Shown: piece by piece, positions 45,860 to 56,395 of the stretch
Numbering within the stretch: the stretch's first letter is position 1
Layout of the letters: every line of letters starts with the position of its first letter
Assembly: GCA_933207985.1 (NCBI GenBank)
Contig: OW240917.1
Coordinates: 123,020,539 to 123,084,538 of the forward strand
Length of the DNA: 64,000 nucleotides
Direction of reading: 5' to 3'
From: Pelobates cultripes
Taxonomy: Eukaryota > Chordata > Amphibia > Anura > Pelobatidae
Notes under the pieces: model-generated
Databases searched by the model: none
What the model saw: only the letters and a program-made list of their open reading frames with translations
What the model was told of the DNA's origin: nothing
Program-made: the position numbers and the translations under genes

Positions 45860-47480
45860 ATATCTGCAAACAGACCAATTTTTTTTTTTGTGTGATTACC
45901 TATATTAAGTCCTTTAATATCTGCTTTGGTTCTAATAGTTATTGTTGTGAGCTCCAAGGCCAAAATAAAAATAATTGGCGACAATGGACACTCTTGACTT
46001 GTGCCATTAGTTAATTCAAAACTTTCTGATACATAGCCAAGCTGTTAGCATGCTATGCAAAACAACTATTATGTCTATAAATGACAAGGGATCATTAATA
46101 AATATTAATAACTGCCCAAATATCCCCAATTTATCCTGTCAAACACTTCCTCAGCATCCAAACGTAGAAGCAGATAAGGCGTATGAGTTGAACAAATGTA
46201 ATTAATTCAATTAATTAATCTTCTAGCACTGTCTGAAGCTTGTCTGTTTGACACAAATCCTACTAGATCATTATTCACCAAAATGTGGAAAGGGGGATTA
46301 AATCATTAAATTTATTAGCCTTACTCTTGGAGTATATTTTAGTATCATTATTCATCATGGAAACAGGTCTAAAATTTGAACACATATCTGGTGACTTCCC
46401 TGGTTTTACATTGTAATAATTTGGTCCTGTAAAGCCTCAGGAAAGATGTATCTGTATGTTTTGTATAACTTCTATAATTTGACTAACCGGGGAGCTAGTA
46501 TTTCAGAAAATTATTTATAATATAATATAGTAAAGCTGTTTGGCCCCAGAGCTTTTATCAAATTATGTAATGTCTTTTTATAAAGATTCAGCTTGTTCTG
46601 TTTATATTTTTCTTGAATTTTATTAAGACAAACAGATTTTCCTCTGTGGGTTGTATTACATTAGCATTATTATTTAGATTATAGAGAGATTTATAATAGG
46701 AAGAGAACATATTGCTTAATTTTGTTAGGTGGGTGATTTTATTATTTTCATCTAGTAAATATTCTATCCTGGAATTTATGGTTGTTTGTCTCAATTTAGA
46801 TGCCATTAGTAAGGGTGTCTTATTATCTTTCAAACAAAATGTTTGTCTTAATCTCTTCAACATTAATGCTGTGTGTTCCAATCTAATTTAATGTATTTTT
46901 TCTTTTATCTTTTTGTAATCATTGATGACACTGAAGCAGATTGGCCAAATGTGTTGGTTGTGTCAAATCCTAAAAATACATTTCTAGATTGTCTCTTCTT
47001 TATAAAAGAGGCTCTTTGTATGAAATACCCTTTCAATGCCTTATGGGCATTCCAAAGTGTCACCTCTGTGTAAGTATTCTCTTCAAAGTAACTAAAGCTA
47101 GTGCAGTTATTAAAGCTAGTGCAGTTACTTTCTATTCCTGCTATTAAATGATCACTTTGCTTCCTATGCATATTTTCAGGAAATGTTTTATCTTTTATTA
47201 TCTTGCCTTTGGAACATGCCACATTTTTATGGAATAAAATAGACATGCCTCTTAATTTTTTTTTTTTTTTGTAAACCGAATGGAATTGTGTTGTAAAATT
47301 TTTTGCCATTAAAGTTGGGATTGATTGTGTGCTAAAATGGGATTCCTCGATACATAGGATGTCTACTTTTAAATTTGAATTTCTTTAAATAAGAGCCTCC
47401 TATTATGGAGAGCATTTAGTCCTTTTATATTGAAGGACATAAACTTTAAACTAATTTTATGTAACTGATCATTGGTTATC
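45860..47480 (-). pseudogene. L1/Tx1-type ORF2 relic (endonuclease to RT)
   Basis: On the minus strand the endonuclease comes first: VDILCIEESHFSTQSIPTLM at about 47370-47310, then MAKNFTTQFHSVYKKKKKLR to NVACSKGKIIKDKTF. The middle segment follows (SRNVFLGFDTTNTFGQSASV; LKDNKTPLLMASKLR). RT begins with KPGKSPDMCSNFRPVSMMNN then DTKIYSKS (46.4-46.3 kb), with later pieces to about 45.87 kb. Stops and frame changes throughout. It is separate from the relic at 41.5-43.6 kb. Confidence 0.75.
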
Positions 47481-47614
47481 ATAATATAGTATTGGAAGGA
47501 AGCTAATTTTAAGCACTGTTATATACTCATTTTTAAGTATTTTCATTTGCGTCTTTCCTAACCATGTTGCATATAGGCAAAGAAGAATACAGTTTAAATC
47601 ATAGTATTCCATAA
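47481..47614. other. unassigned
   Basis: Short AT-rich interval between the L1 relic and the family G repeat. Confidence 0.3.
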
Positions 47615-48260
47615 ATATGCTTTATATACCCCTCTGTGTCTCATTGAAGATTTCTTTGCCTGAAGCTGAAGGAAGTCGGGTGAATTGTTACTGTAGGACG
47701 CACCTAAGAGTATTGCCTTGACTTGGCAGGTGGGCTTGCATCTAATGACCATTGGAGTTACTAAATAACCTCCACTTATTTAAACATGCATAGGGATTTT
47801 ATTTTCCTTTTCCTTTTTTTTTTTTTTTAACTGTATGTATTGGGGCTGATGTGTGCTATGGTTTTTGCTGCCTCCCAGGAGTAGTGGAAGTTTGAGCGCA
47901 GGACTTATTTATTTGTATTTGTATTCACTTTTGTATCATACAGCCATGTTACAATACTGCTACTCACCCCATGTGTTCCCTATTAAGGGTTAATAAGTAT
48001 GTAGGGGTTTAGAAAAATACCCATCTGTCTCATTAGAGATTTCTTTGACTTAATCTGAAGGAAGCCAGAGGAATTGTTAATGTAGGACCCACCAAAGAGG
48101 TTGCCTTGACGTGGCAGGTGACTTACATCTAATGACAATTAGAGTTACTAAATAACCTCCATTTATTTAAAAATGCATAGGGATTTGGGCTAGTGCACCG
48201 GTAACTTTTTTATTTTTATATATATATATATATATTGGGGCTGATGTGTGCTATATATTT
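47615..48260. repeat. repeat family G, tandem copy, period about 390 bp
   Basis: GTGTCTCATTGAAGATTTCT at 47636 recurs as TGTCTCATTAGAGATTTCT at about 48025; TTGACTTGGCAGGTG recurs as TTGACGTGGCAGGTG; TTGGGGCTGATGTGTGCTAT occurs at 47839 and 48235. The same text forms the palindrome at 20.5-21.2 kb. No ORF. Confidence 0.8.
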
Positions 48261-48549
48261 TATTTTATTATAAAATAATAAAAGTATTTTATTATATTAT
48301 ACATATAATATCTTTAGTGCATTTTAATAATATATGTGTATATGTGTATAGAGGGAGAGAGAGATTGCAGCCGTATTAGTCCAGTGATGTAGATGTAAAA
48401 AAACGATAAAATTTGTATCTTGTAATACCTTTTTTATTGGACTAACATAATTCTTTAATGACAAGCTTTTGGGAGAACCTCCCTTTCTCAAGTCTGAAGC
48501 ATTTCTGAGCAAGACGACACATAGAATTCAAAGTTCAGTTGTGATACAG
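48261..48549 (-). mobile_element. retroelement end with weak hammerhead-like relic
   Basis: On the minus strand ACTTGAGAAAGGGAGGTTCT then CCCAAAAGCTTGTCATTAAA (48498-48455) follows the pattern core, GGGA/TCCC stem, (G)AAA. Then come AGTCCAATAAAAAAGGTATT and ACAAGATACAAA. This is a widespread frog and reptile sequence block. The core is decayed. Bases 48261-48345 are AT-rich. Confidence 0.4.
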
Positions 48550-48661
48550 GGGTTAAAGCGACATGAGTGCAGATAAGACACAGGTTTGTTAGAAAATAGA
48601 CACCAGTCTTGCAAAGGGCCATATATATCTTTCTGAAGAGCAGAGTAAGGGGGGAGAGGGA

Positions 48662-48835
48662 GAAAAAAAAACAAGCAGACAGTGCAAAAGATGATACACT
48701 TTATACATACACTCAAACATAAATATGTATATGTAAACACATGAACAAATATACATACACATAAACACATACACATACATACACATAAACACATATACAT
48801 ACATGAACATGAACTCACATACACAAATCTAAATG

Positions 48836-48885
<50 letters not shown>
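48662..48885. repeat. CATA/CACA-rich and (TA)n simple repeat
   Basis: Irregular ACATACACATAAACAC units followed by a TA tract (48840-48882). Long open frames here come from the simple repeat. Confidence 0.9.
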
Positions 48886-48886
<1 letters not shown>

Positions 48887-48900
48887 GGAGCACTGGAGCA

Positions 48901-49023
48901 TTTTTTCAAAGTGTATTAAAGAAAACAATCAAAGTTTGACCCTCCTTGGTCTTTATCAAGATCTTGATAAAGAACCAGGAGGGTTGAAACATTGATTGTT
49001 TTCTTTAATACACTTTGAAAAAA
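48901..49023. mobile_element. palindrome with hammerhead-like centre
   Basis: TTTTTTCAAAGTGTATTAAA then GAAAACAATCAA (from 48901) is matched by TTGATTGTTTTCTTTAATAC then ACTTTGAAAAAAT (to 49023). At the centre, CTTGATAAAGAACCAGGAGG then GTTGAAACATTG resembles a decayed hammerhead strand, and the opposite arm carries its complement. Confidence 0.75.
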
Positions 49024-49300
49024 TCCCTGAGGAGTGCTCCATTTATTTTCTATTTACATTTCCGCTGGAGGCACCCGGGCAATTTTCTGTAAAAAAGTTT
49101 TCTCACTTGGAGCAAACTGCATGGCGAGAAACAGAAGGGTCGTTGCCTGCCATGAACCATCACGCTGGACTACCCCCTGAAGCACACCAACGGCATCGGG
49201 TGAGGAATCACAGCTACCTGTTGCCCAGCTACCAGCCTGGATATACAACAGGACTTGGGACGCTCTCTTACTGCCATTGCTAACAGTATACTCAGAATCA
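49024..49300. other. probable Penelope-like UTR debris
   Basis: GGAGTGCTCCATTTATTTTC and GGAGGCACCCGGGCAATTTT continue from the palindrome. No coding sequence. Confidence 0.3.
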
Positions 49301-49855
49301 TAAACGTTAGTTACCGTTAAAATGGTCTAAAACTCTATATAGTTTACCTAAATCCCCAGCAGTAATCACTATCATATCATACATAGCATGTAGTCTAACC
49401 TACATGGCAGAACTGTTTATGCCAGCAAATAACATGTCACATGCAAATTGTCTAGCTGCATTCACGTTTCTGTTTGTTTATCTGTTTGTTTATTTCGTTG
49501 TTTAATAATTTTTACTACGCTACAGAGGTATACATTTAAACGACTAGCACATTTCATATAATCAGCGCAACTAGAACTGCTCTACGCATGTCTAGATTAG
49601 CATGGTATGCCATAAAAACAACGTTTAATAGCCTGCAATCCTCATATAATATAACAAAAGTGCCGTATAAACTGTCACGATTTGAAATGTTCAAGCATAT
49701 ACCTAAATATAAAATTAGTGCACTGTACTAACATACCCCAATGCTCTTAATACTGTGTAACCAATGTCTCTAAATGTGCATGCGGATTGCCTGTATGTTA
49801 CCTTCATATTCACTGCAAAAATAAAAAATTTAAAATAAATAAATAAATAAATAAT
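49301..49855 (+). mobile_element. probable L1/Tx1-type LINE 3' UTR
   Basis: ATAACATGTCACATGCAAAT, TACGCTACAGAGGTATACAT and TGTGTAACCAATGTCTCTAA, ending in CACTGCAAAAATAAAAAATT and (AAAT)n. I recall this style of text at the 3' ends of frog L1/Tx1 elements. No ORF in it; family assignment is by recall only. Confidence 0.35.
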
Positions 49856-49861
49856 GTAATT

Positions 49862-50000
49862 TTATTGAAGTTCCATTAAAAGTATCTCCTATGTTTCAGT
49901 CCACATCTGGAATTTTTTTATCTTGTTCGCCCTGAAGAAAGTCCCAGATGTGGACTTAAATTTTGGAGATACTTTTAATGGAACTTCAATAAAAATACAA
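49862..50000. mobile_element. palindrome with a hammerhead-like arm
   Basis: Left arm TTTATTGAAGTTCCATTAAA then AGTATCTCC (49862-49915); right arm GGAGATACTTTTAATGGAAC then TTCAATAAA (to about 49995). The right arm starts CCTGAAGAAAGTCCCAGATG then TGGACTTAAATTTTGG: core CTGAAGA intact, AGTCC/GGACT stem intact, GAAAC decayed to TAAAT. Confidence 0.7.
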
Positions 50001-51400
50001 CTTTTTATTCACGAAAAACTGTGAGTGCAAGCCTCTCCATTTGTATAATATCTATATCTGTGTTTTCTCTTTACATGCTCCCTGTGAAAGTGTATTCCAT
50101 TCTGAGGTATTAATATATATCTGTTTGCACTTTGTATTAAGGTGTTACACTTCCATATTTATTTTCCAGTTTGGGCATTGCATCAGTGACATTCTTTTGG
50201 TATTGGTTGCAATTGTTTTGGATTGAAGAGGGCAATCTTGTTTACTTGGCTGCACTATATTCATGTCACTTTACTGTTAACACTTGTTGCTCTTTTTTTG
50301 TAATGTCCATATGCTTTGCTAGGGGGGCCTTGGGGGCTGAAACCTCAGATGTGATACTCTTTAGCTCTGGATCTCTGCAGATAATAGAGGATGGATTCTT
50401 TTTTATTTTACATCTGGCAGCTGCTGCTCAAAGTTGGTTCCCTCCAAGTTGAGGGCATACTGGGGAACAAAACTTTGTTGTACACCTCTAGGAATGGTAG
50501 TGTTTATTTGTCCAGCTTAGAGTGTGGCTCCTAATTGTAGCAATTACAATGGCTATTGATCTTTTACACAGTGTATTTTCAAACTACAATTCCATCTCTA
50601 GCCAAGCATAAATTACTATGGTCTTGCATTCACAAGATCTTATCAAGACAATTAGCACAATTAGCTCCGTGTAAGTACGCTTGATTCCGAGTACTCCTGT
50701 GTCACTAAGTTTTTCAATAAGATACTCTAGCAGGAGACTATTTATTTTTTGTTGTTTTCAAAGAATCTTTCAAATACTTATTTACAACAGCCTTCAACAT
50801 TATATTAACAAATATACTAATATATGTGACTTGTTGTGTGGTTCATTTGTGCTGAGTTTCAGAATCCAATCAATGAGTGCCAAGATGAACATTTGATCCA
50901 AACAATGACCGACCTTGTTCACTCTGCCATCTGCCATCTGGCTTTGTGAGTGGCTTTGCATTATATGCTAATGTTTGAAATTCTGAGCCTGAAGAAGATT
51001 AGAAATTCAGTAAACAATTTGTGTTGGCTGTAAGTAGTATAGAGACAAACATCTGAACACCTGAGTAAATTTAAAGTCAGCTATAAGTGTATTTAAGCCA
51101 GTAACTTTTCCATTATGAGATGCAAATAAAATGGTAAATCAATAGCACTGTGACTTGCCCCATTTTAAACTATTTTGGCACTACTTAATAATATTGGTTT
51201 GCTATCAGCATTATCAAACATGTATTTTTCTATTAACTATTGTTAATTAACTACTTGAAAGCTAGATATTTGCCCACAGTGCTATTGCCTCTTAAATTAA
51301 TATAATTAAGAAATAAGGTCTAAACATACCAGTTTTTTATGTTTTTATGTCATAGTGCTAACATAGATGTAGGATAAACTATGTTTCTTGGAATTGCTAT
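50001..51400. other. unassigned
   Basis: No gene supported. GAGTGCAAGCCTCTCC follows the palindrome and may be part of it. AAACTACAATTCCATCTCTA (about 50582) resembles a dispersed small repeat. The rest is AT-rich. Confidence 0.35.
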
Positions 51401-51690
51401 AAGGGAAAATTTATCCATACTTACTGTATTTTTCTTTTCCTGGTCATATGCCATGGCAGCACAACGATGGGTAGCGCCTCCCTCTCCCTATTTAGACAGG
51501 AACTAATTAAAATAAATGTATAAGTACCTCCTCCTATCCCCTCCTCCCTCAGTCTTGTTACTAGCAATATCCCAGGACCTTTGTGAAGCCATGGCATATA
51601 ACCAAAATTACGGTAAGTATGGATACATTTTCCCTTTTCCTGGCCATATCCATGGCAGCACAACGATAGGTAATACCCAAGCAATAACCA
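51401..51690. repeat. DIRS terminal / complementary region
   Basis: 51401-51428 and 51609-51636 are inverted copies of 28 bp (two mismatches; core GTAAGTATGGATA). Just beyond, TTTTCCTGGTCATATGCCAT then GGCAGCACAACGAT (51434) recurs directly as TTTTCCTGGCCATATCCATG then GCAGCACAACGAT (51635). The mix of inverted and direct copies fits DIRS-type termini. The same sequence lies at the end of the 17.5-kb copy. Confidence 0.8.
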
Positions 51691-51800
51691 AGGGAAGGAA
51701 GAATAAATAAAGGAACCCCCAGACTCCAAAATATCATATGCAAAGTGTATTGGTACCACAAACCAAGTGACAAACACCAAAACTTCAGGAATCAAGGGTT

Positions 51801-52700
51801 TCATACAGAAAGGACACTTTTACCAAACTGGTCTGAATGACCAGCTCTAACATCCACTTGATAATGTCTGATGAAAGTAGTGGCAGAGGACCAAGTGGCA
51901 GCTCTACAAATCAGTTCAGGAGAGACCTTGGCAGAGGAGGCCCAAAACGAGGAAAGGAAAGAGTTTTGAGTCCATGCAGGACTGGAGCTTTCGAGTCCTG
52001 ATAAGCATGGATAATGGCTGAAACAATCCATCTGCTAATGGTATAATAGTAGATTTAGGAGCCTGACTGCCCTTCCTAAATCCGTTATAAAGGACAAAGA
52101 GGCCTGAAGATGAACCCCAAGGGGCGGTTCTGTCAAAGTAGATTCTGAGGCATCTCACCAAATCCAAGGAGGAAAGATCGCTGACATAACCATCTAATTG
52201 TGGAACTGGATGCAAAGCTGGGAGTACAATTTCCTCGTTAATATGAAAAGCGGAGGTGACCTTAGGCTGAAATTCTGGGACGACCCTGTCCTTGTGGAAG
52301 ACTGTGAAAGGCTCCTTGACCAACAGAGCATGAAGTTCAGAGACCCTTCTGCCTGAGGGCAAAGCCACCAGTAAGGCAGTTTTAATGGAGAGGAAATGGA
52401 AAGGCACCGAGTCCAAAGGTTCAAAGGAGAACCAGAGGCAAGTCCCAAGGTGGAGTGAATGGCTTAATCAGAGGTCTGATTTTTAGAACAGCTTTAAGAA
52501 ACCTGGCCACGTCTGAATCAAAGGCCCATTTGTGGTTAGTTAAAGCCGACAAGGCAGATACGTGAACCTTCAAGGTGTTGAAGCTCAGACCCTTCTCGAG
52601 GCCAGACTGAAGAAAGTCTAAGATATTCCCTGTGGAAGTACACTGGATCGAGACATCCCTTGAGGAAGCCTAGGAAGAGAAAACGTCCCAAATTCTATAG
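51801..52700 (-). pseudogene. DIRS lineage 2 tyrosine recombinase (minus copy)
   Basis: KTALLVALPSGRRVSELHAL has the first catalytic Arg. The middle (KVTSAFHINEEIVLPALHP, FVLYNGFRKGSQAPKST) parallels the 17-kb copy. At the HxxR box the text is SSPAWTQNSFLSSFWASSAK, where the related copy has RAHSTRS, so the His and Arg are not recognisable. The Tyr segment is intact (RAATWSSATTFIRHYQVDVR). A frame change lies at about 51.92-52.03 kb. Confidence 0.82.
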
Positions 52701-52799
52701 CTTCCTAGCCCTGAGTAGGGTGTCTACCACCGCATGAGAGAAGCCCTTATTCAACAGCCTTTCCCTTTCAATCTCCATGCCATCAGGTTGACCCTAACC

Positions 52800-53780
52800 C
52801 TAATCCTGTGGAGAACAGGACCTTGACACAGAAGGTCTGCGACTCTCGGAAGACTCCAAGGTGGCTCTACACAAAGGCTCTGCAGGAGAGGAAACCAGGG
52901 TCTCGCAGCCAAAACGGGCTATGAGTATGAGGTAGACGTGAACAACCCTTATTCTCCTTGGAATGGGAAAAATCAGGGGAAATGGGGGAAATGCATACCC
53001 CTCTCGAAATCGCCAGTTGCTGGAAAGGGCGTCCCTCCCAATGGCTAGAGGATTGTTGTCCTTCGTGAAGAAACACTCCACCTTCCTGTTCTTTCGTGAC
53101 GCATACAAGTCCACTTGAGGAAGGCCCTATCTGTCTACTATCATTTGGAACACGTCGTCTGACAAAGACCACTCTCCGGGATCGATTTTGGATCTATTGA
53201 GGAAATCTGTGATCTGATTTTGTTTCCCCAGAAGATGAATTGCTGTGAGGCCTGCCAGGTATCGTTGGGACCATGACATCAACTGATGCATAAGCACCAT
53301 AAGGAGGATGGTGCGGCTCCTGGTGCTCCGGGAGATTGGAAGACAAGTTGTCCGCAGGGAACTTCCACTCCACCTGTGCGAAGTCGCGTTGACAATAGAC
53401 TCCACAACCCCAATGGCTGGCATCTGTCGTTATTACTATCCATGGTACGTATCCCAGAGTGAAGCCCTTGGCTAAGGAGACACTGTTCAGCCACCAAACC
53501 AGGGAATTGTGAACTGACAACGGAATCTTGATGGGCTGGAGTAGACTATTTGAGGAGAATTGGAGGAGGAAGTTCGCCTGAAAACTCCTCATTCTCCATT
53601 GTGCCTACCTTGTCAGTCCTATCATGGAGGACATGGAACCCAGGAGACACATCGCCTTCTTTGCTGGAGTCACCTTGCATGCCAACATCTCCACAACCTG
53701 TTTCTGTATTCTCAGGATCCTCTCAGGGAGGTTACCACATAGCACCTTCCTCATGGATGAGGGCAGCGGGAACATAAACG
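52800..53780 (-). pseudogene. DIRS lineage 2 RT end, RNase H and linker (minus copy)
   Basis: From 53780 down: LCGNLPERILRIQKQVVEML and CLLGSMSSMIGLTR (RT end), TLGYVPWIVITTDASHWGCG (RNase H first Asp), degraded IPGRPHSNSSSGETKSDHRF / HLLGKQNQITDFLNRSKID (last Asp), then the linker VDLYASRKNRKVECFFT and WRFREGYAFPPFP. Three frames are needed, so it is inactive. Confidence 0.82.
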
Positions 53781-53789
53781 TGTGTAATA

Positions 53790-54300
53790 AGTTCCCTTAG
53801 GAAAAAGAGCGTGCTTTGTGCCTGGGGTCCCAATGTTTTGGCGCCCAGGTCTGTCAATACGGAGGAGTGCTGCTATGTGCTAAACATTCCCAGACAGTGT
53901 TGGCATTATCAGGTATTTTACCCTTGAGAGGGGTCAATAGAGTCCAGCAATTTGTCTTGGGTGTCTCTGAAACCTCCCCTGACTCCCTTGCGGAGTCACA
54001 GTCACCCAGAACCATGAAGGTCATCTGCTGGTCAAAAAGTCGTCTGTGCCACTCTGTCCGGGAGGGAAGGGAATGGGCCATCCGACTGCAAGTGGTTACG
54101 GACATCTTTATTTAGAGGCTTACGAAGCAACAGGTGCATAAAGTAGCCAGGTGTTCAAGAGGGGACCAGTCTCTCGAACGTGGGTGACGTATGTTGTAGG
54201 CATTGACCAGTAGGGTCCAGGGTCGCTTCTGTGTTTTCTTGGTCAGTAGTGTGCGAGGCACCATCACCTTCAGTTACCTGGGGATCACCCAGAAAGAAAT
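53790..54300 (-). pseudogene. gag-like fragment of the DIRS copy (tentative)
   Basis: A minus-strand frame reads MSVTTCSRMAHSLPSRTEWH and FDQQMTFMVLGDCDSARESG. Its position upstream of the DIRS RT end suggests gag. No zinc motif or conserved block is visible. Confidence 0.35.
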
Positions 54301-54399
54301 AGGCAGGTAGATTTATCATGATATAGAAAATCCCTGTAGAAGGCACAATTCAGTAAACAGATCAGACTACCATTGTAGTAGGCAGTGTTCACAGAAACC

Positions 54400-55010
54400 C
54401 CTGCAGGGTTGTAATCTGAACAATGGCATAATAAAATAGACTGGGGCTCACCCAATAAACAGAGGCCTCCACTCAGCAGCACACATGTAGTAGGGGCCTC
54501 ACCCTAGGTGCACAGGGGATAAACCCTTACATGCTGGCCACAGGCCTGATAGAGTGCATCAATAAGTTCTCCAACAATAATTCAATGTCAAGGGAGATAT
54601 TCCTTTAAGCAGGAAGTGCTGAAAATTCTGTCAAGTAGTTAACCGAGGCTGCCATAGCATGTCTCCATTCAGCAGTATAAAGTAGCATTTACATAGCAGG
54701 GGATTTGCCCCAGGTGCACAGGGTATGAATCCTTCAAGTGTGGGTCACAGCACGGCACATTTTTATTAATGTCCGCACTAATCTGTGCTCAGTCACTTAA
54801 AGGTCAAGGGGTATATCTCAGTATGTCCTGTTCAGCGACTGTAATAGCTGAAAATCCATTCAGTAGGACAATGTAGTAAAGACATAGCCAGGGGGTTAAC
54901 CCCAAATCTACAGTCCTGATAGAGAGCATTAATCTATGCTCTAATTGTTAATCTGAGGTTAATGGGTGATATCCCTTTAAACATCTAATAACTGGTAATT
55001 CAACATTAAC
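54400..55010. repeat. three diverged tandem units of about 200 bp
   Basis: AGTAGGGGCCTCACCCTAGG then TGCACAGGGGATAAACCCTT (54490) is echoed by AGCAGGGGATTTGCCCCAGG then TGCACAGGGTATGAATCCTT (54698) and by AGCCAGGGGGTTAACCCC (54890). GCATCAATAAG / GCACTAATCTGTGCTC / GCATTAATCTATGCTC follow in register. No ORF. Confidence 0.6.
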
Positions 55011-55034
55011 ATTTCATTATAGTACATAATACTT

Positions 55035-55110
55035 ACCTGTACTTGGATTCGAACTTGGGACCTTAGGATACAACATCTGTGTCAGAGCCATCTGAGCCAT
55101 GAGAGCAGCT
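55035..55110 (-). repeat. tRNA-like sequence (SINE or tRNA-pseudogene fragment)
   Basis: On the minus strand TGGCTCAGATGG (55099-55088) fits a pol III A box. 32 bp further on, AGTTCGAATCC (55054-55044) fits a B box, with GATGTTGTATCCTAAGGTCC between. The spacing fits a tRNA, but the T-stem arms (CCAAG / CCAAG) are not complementary and the acceptor stem is not closed. Not a functional tRNA. Confidence 0.4.
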
Positions 55111-55559
55111 AGGGCTAAGATGGCAGCACAAACATAACCTACTCCCGAGCGTCGAAATCGCGGTGCGTGGGTGTAGCAAGATGGCTGCCCTCAATCTCGC
55201 GAGACACGGGATTAAAGATGGCCACCACGGCTTGATCGTAAGGAGCCGTGAGTCAGGCTGGTGCAAAACTTGAGGGTGCAGCACAGCAGGGGGGAAAAGG
55301 CTGCAGTCGTGCTGGGACTCACTGGAAACCCAGAGGTTGGGTAAACAACCACCAGGAAGCCAGCAGAGGGTCAGGGATCAAGCCCCAGCAAGGCCCAAAA
55401 GCTCCTTTAAGACCCAGAGGAGTGAGAGTAAGGAAGGGAGGGCCAAGTATCAAGAATAAGGTAAAGTTAAAAATAATATAGAACAACCTCCAGGTGCCCA
55501 TAGTATAGAAGTACAGCAAAACAAATAGCAAAACATATTGAAATACAATAAATAATAAG
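55111..55559. other. GC-rich unassigned segment
   Basis: Several AAGATGGC(A/T)GC motifs (55118, 55178, 55216) and CTCGCGAGAC (55197). Promoter-like in composition, but no gene follows. Confidence 0.3.
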
Positions 55560-56395
55560 GGGTGGACCTACTGTCCTCTCCCCCCCCCGCCCGCACCACT
55601 GAGCGGTGGTTGGGGACCATAAAAAATAATAAGGGGGGGACCTACTGTTCTTTGGAACTTTCCCACGCTGTGTAAAATGACCACAGAGCACTCTGATTGG
55701 CTTAAACCAACCAATCAGAGTGTTGTGAGCCTAATTGCAGGACAGGGCAAGGCTTTATAAGCCTTTCCCCGCCCTGCGGAGCTCATTCTGCACCGTGCCC
55801 TCGCCGAGTGAAGATGGATAATTTTTTTTTAGCGTCAGGTTTTCCTTTTTTGGGGCTGAAAAATTAAGATTTTAGAAAAAAGAAGACATAAAATGGTAAG
55901 TTTTATTTTATTTTTTTACAGGTAGTTAGTTATTTTATTCCTCCCTCACTATTTTTAGGTAGGGGATCATTTTTTTTTTATTTGGGTGGGAGGGGGTGAC
56001 AAGGGACTTAGGGACCCCTAGTCACCTTGGGGGGGCATTTTCATTTAGGACCCCCACCTGCCGCTCAGGGGTGGGGGCTGGGGGGGAGGACAGTAGGTCC
56101 CCCCCTTATTGTTATTTATGGCCCCCACCCACCGCTCAGGGGTGGGGGCTGGGGGAGGACAATAGGCCCCCCCACATTCTCATGACATGCACCTTCTAGC
56201 GATATAGCGAGTGAGGGCAGCATTTACTAATACTAAGTAATCTTTACTTAGTATTAGTAAATGTGTCTGAAAGACCAATTTAGGTCTTTCAGCCTTTTTG
56301 TAGATAGCTCCTTAATACCGTGGGAATTAGGGAGTTATCTACTAAGCAGCTGCAAGATGCAGCCGCAGCAGGAATAGGATCGGAGTTTCATTCAT
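55560..56395 (+). mobile_element. family F element, copy 3
   Basis: Begins with GC-rich minisatellite units (55560-55650), then the core TTGGAACTTTCCCACGCTGT, CCAAT pair, TATA box, leader and splice donor (55896), then more minisatellite units (56040-56170). TTACTAATACTAAGTAATCT followed by its inverted copy (56222-56265) and GAAAGACCAATTTAGGTCTT (stem) mark the right part. Minisatellite units on both sides make this copy composite. A Tc1-like element follows at 56396. Confidence 0.7.
55686..55900 (+). promoter_or_regulatory. family F promoter / first-exon cassette, copy 3
   Basis: AGAGCACTCTGATTGGC faces ACCAATCAGAGTGTTGTG; TTTATAAG at about 55753; GCGGAGCTCATTCTG leader; the ATG of copies 1 and 2 is lost (GAGTGAAGATGG); splice donor AATG|GTAAGTTT at 55895. 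Order and spacing match copies 1 and 2. Confidence 0.48.

Larger units (their letters stand above)
51401..54300 (-). mobile_element. DIRS-order retrotransposon relic, lineage 2 (minus copy)
   Basis: Minus-strand order: possible gag piece (54300-53790), an RT end joined at about 53780, RNase H (53592-53127), linker, recombinase (52448-51801), then terminal repeats (51690-51401). Most of RT is missing between gag-like text and the RT end, so there is an internal deletion. Recombinase C-terminus and terminal text match the 14.8-17.6-kb copy. Confidence 0.8.

Noticed and set aside
50041..50452. Two small hydrophobic open frames
   Set aside because: No motif and no conservation evidence; located downstream of a palindromic repeat.
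55035..55110. Functional tRNA gene
   Set aside because: A and B boxes are present but T-stem and acceptor stem do not pair.
55178..55260. CpG-rich, AAGATGGC-rich stretch as a host promoter
   Set aside because: Tempting (CTCGCGAGAC, AAGATGGC), but no downstream exon or ORF, and it lies between a DIRS relic and family F; left as unassigned.
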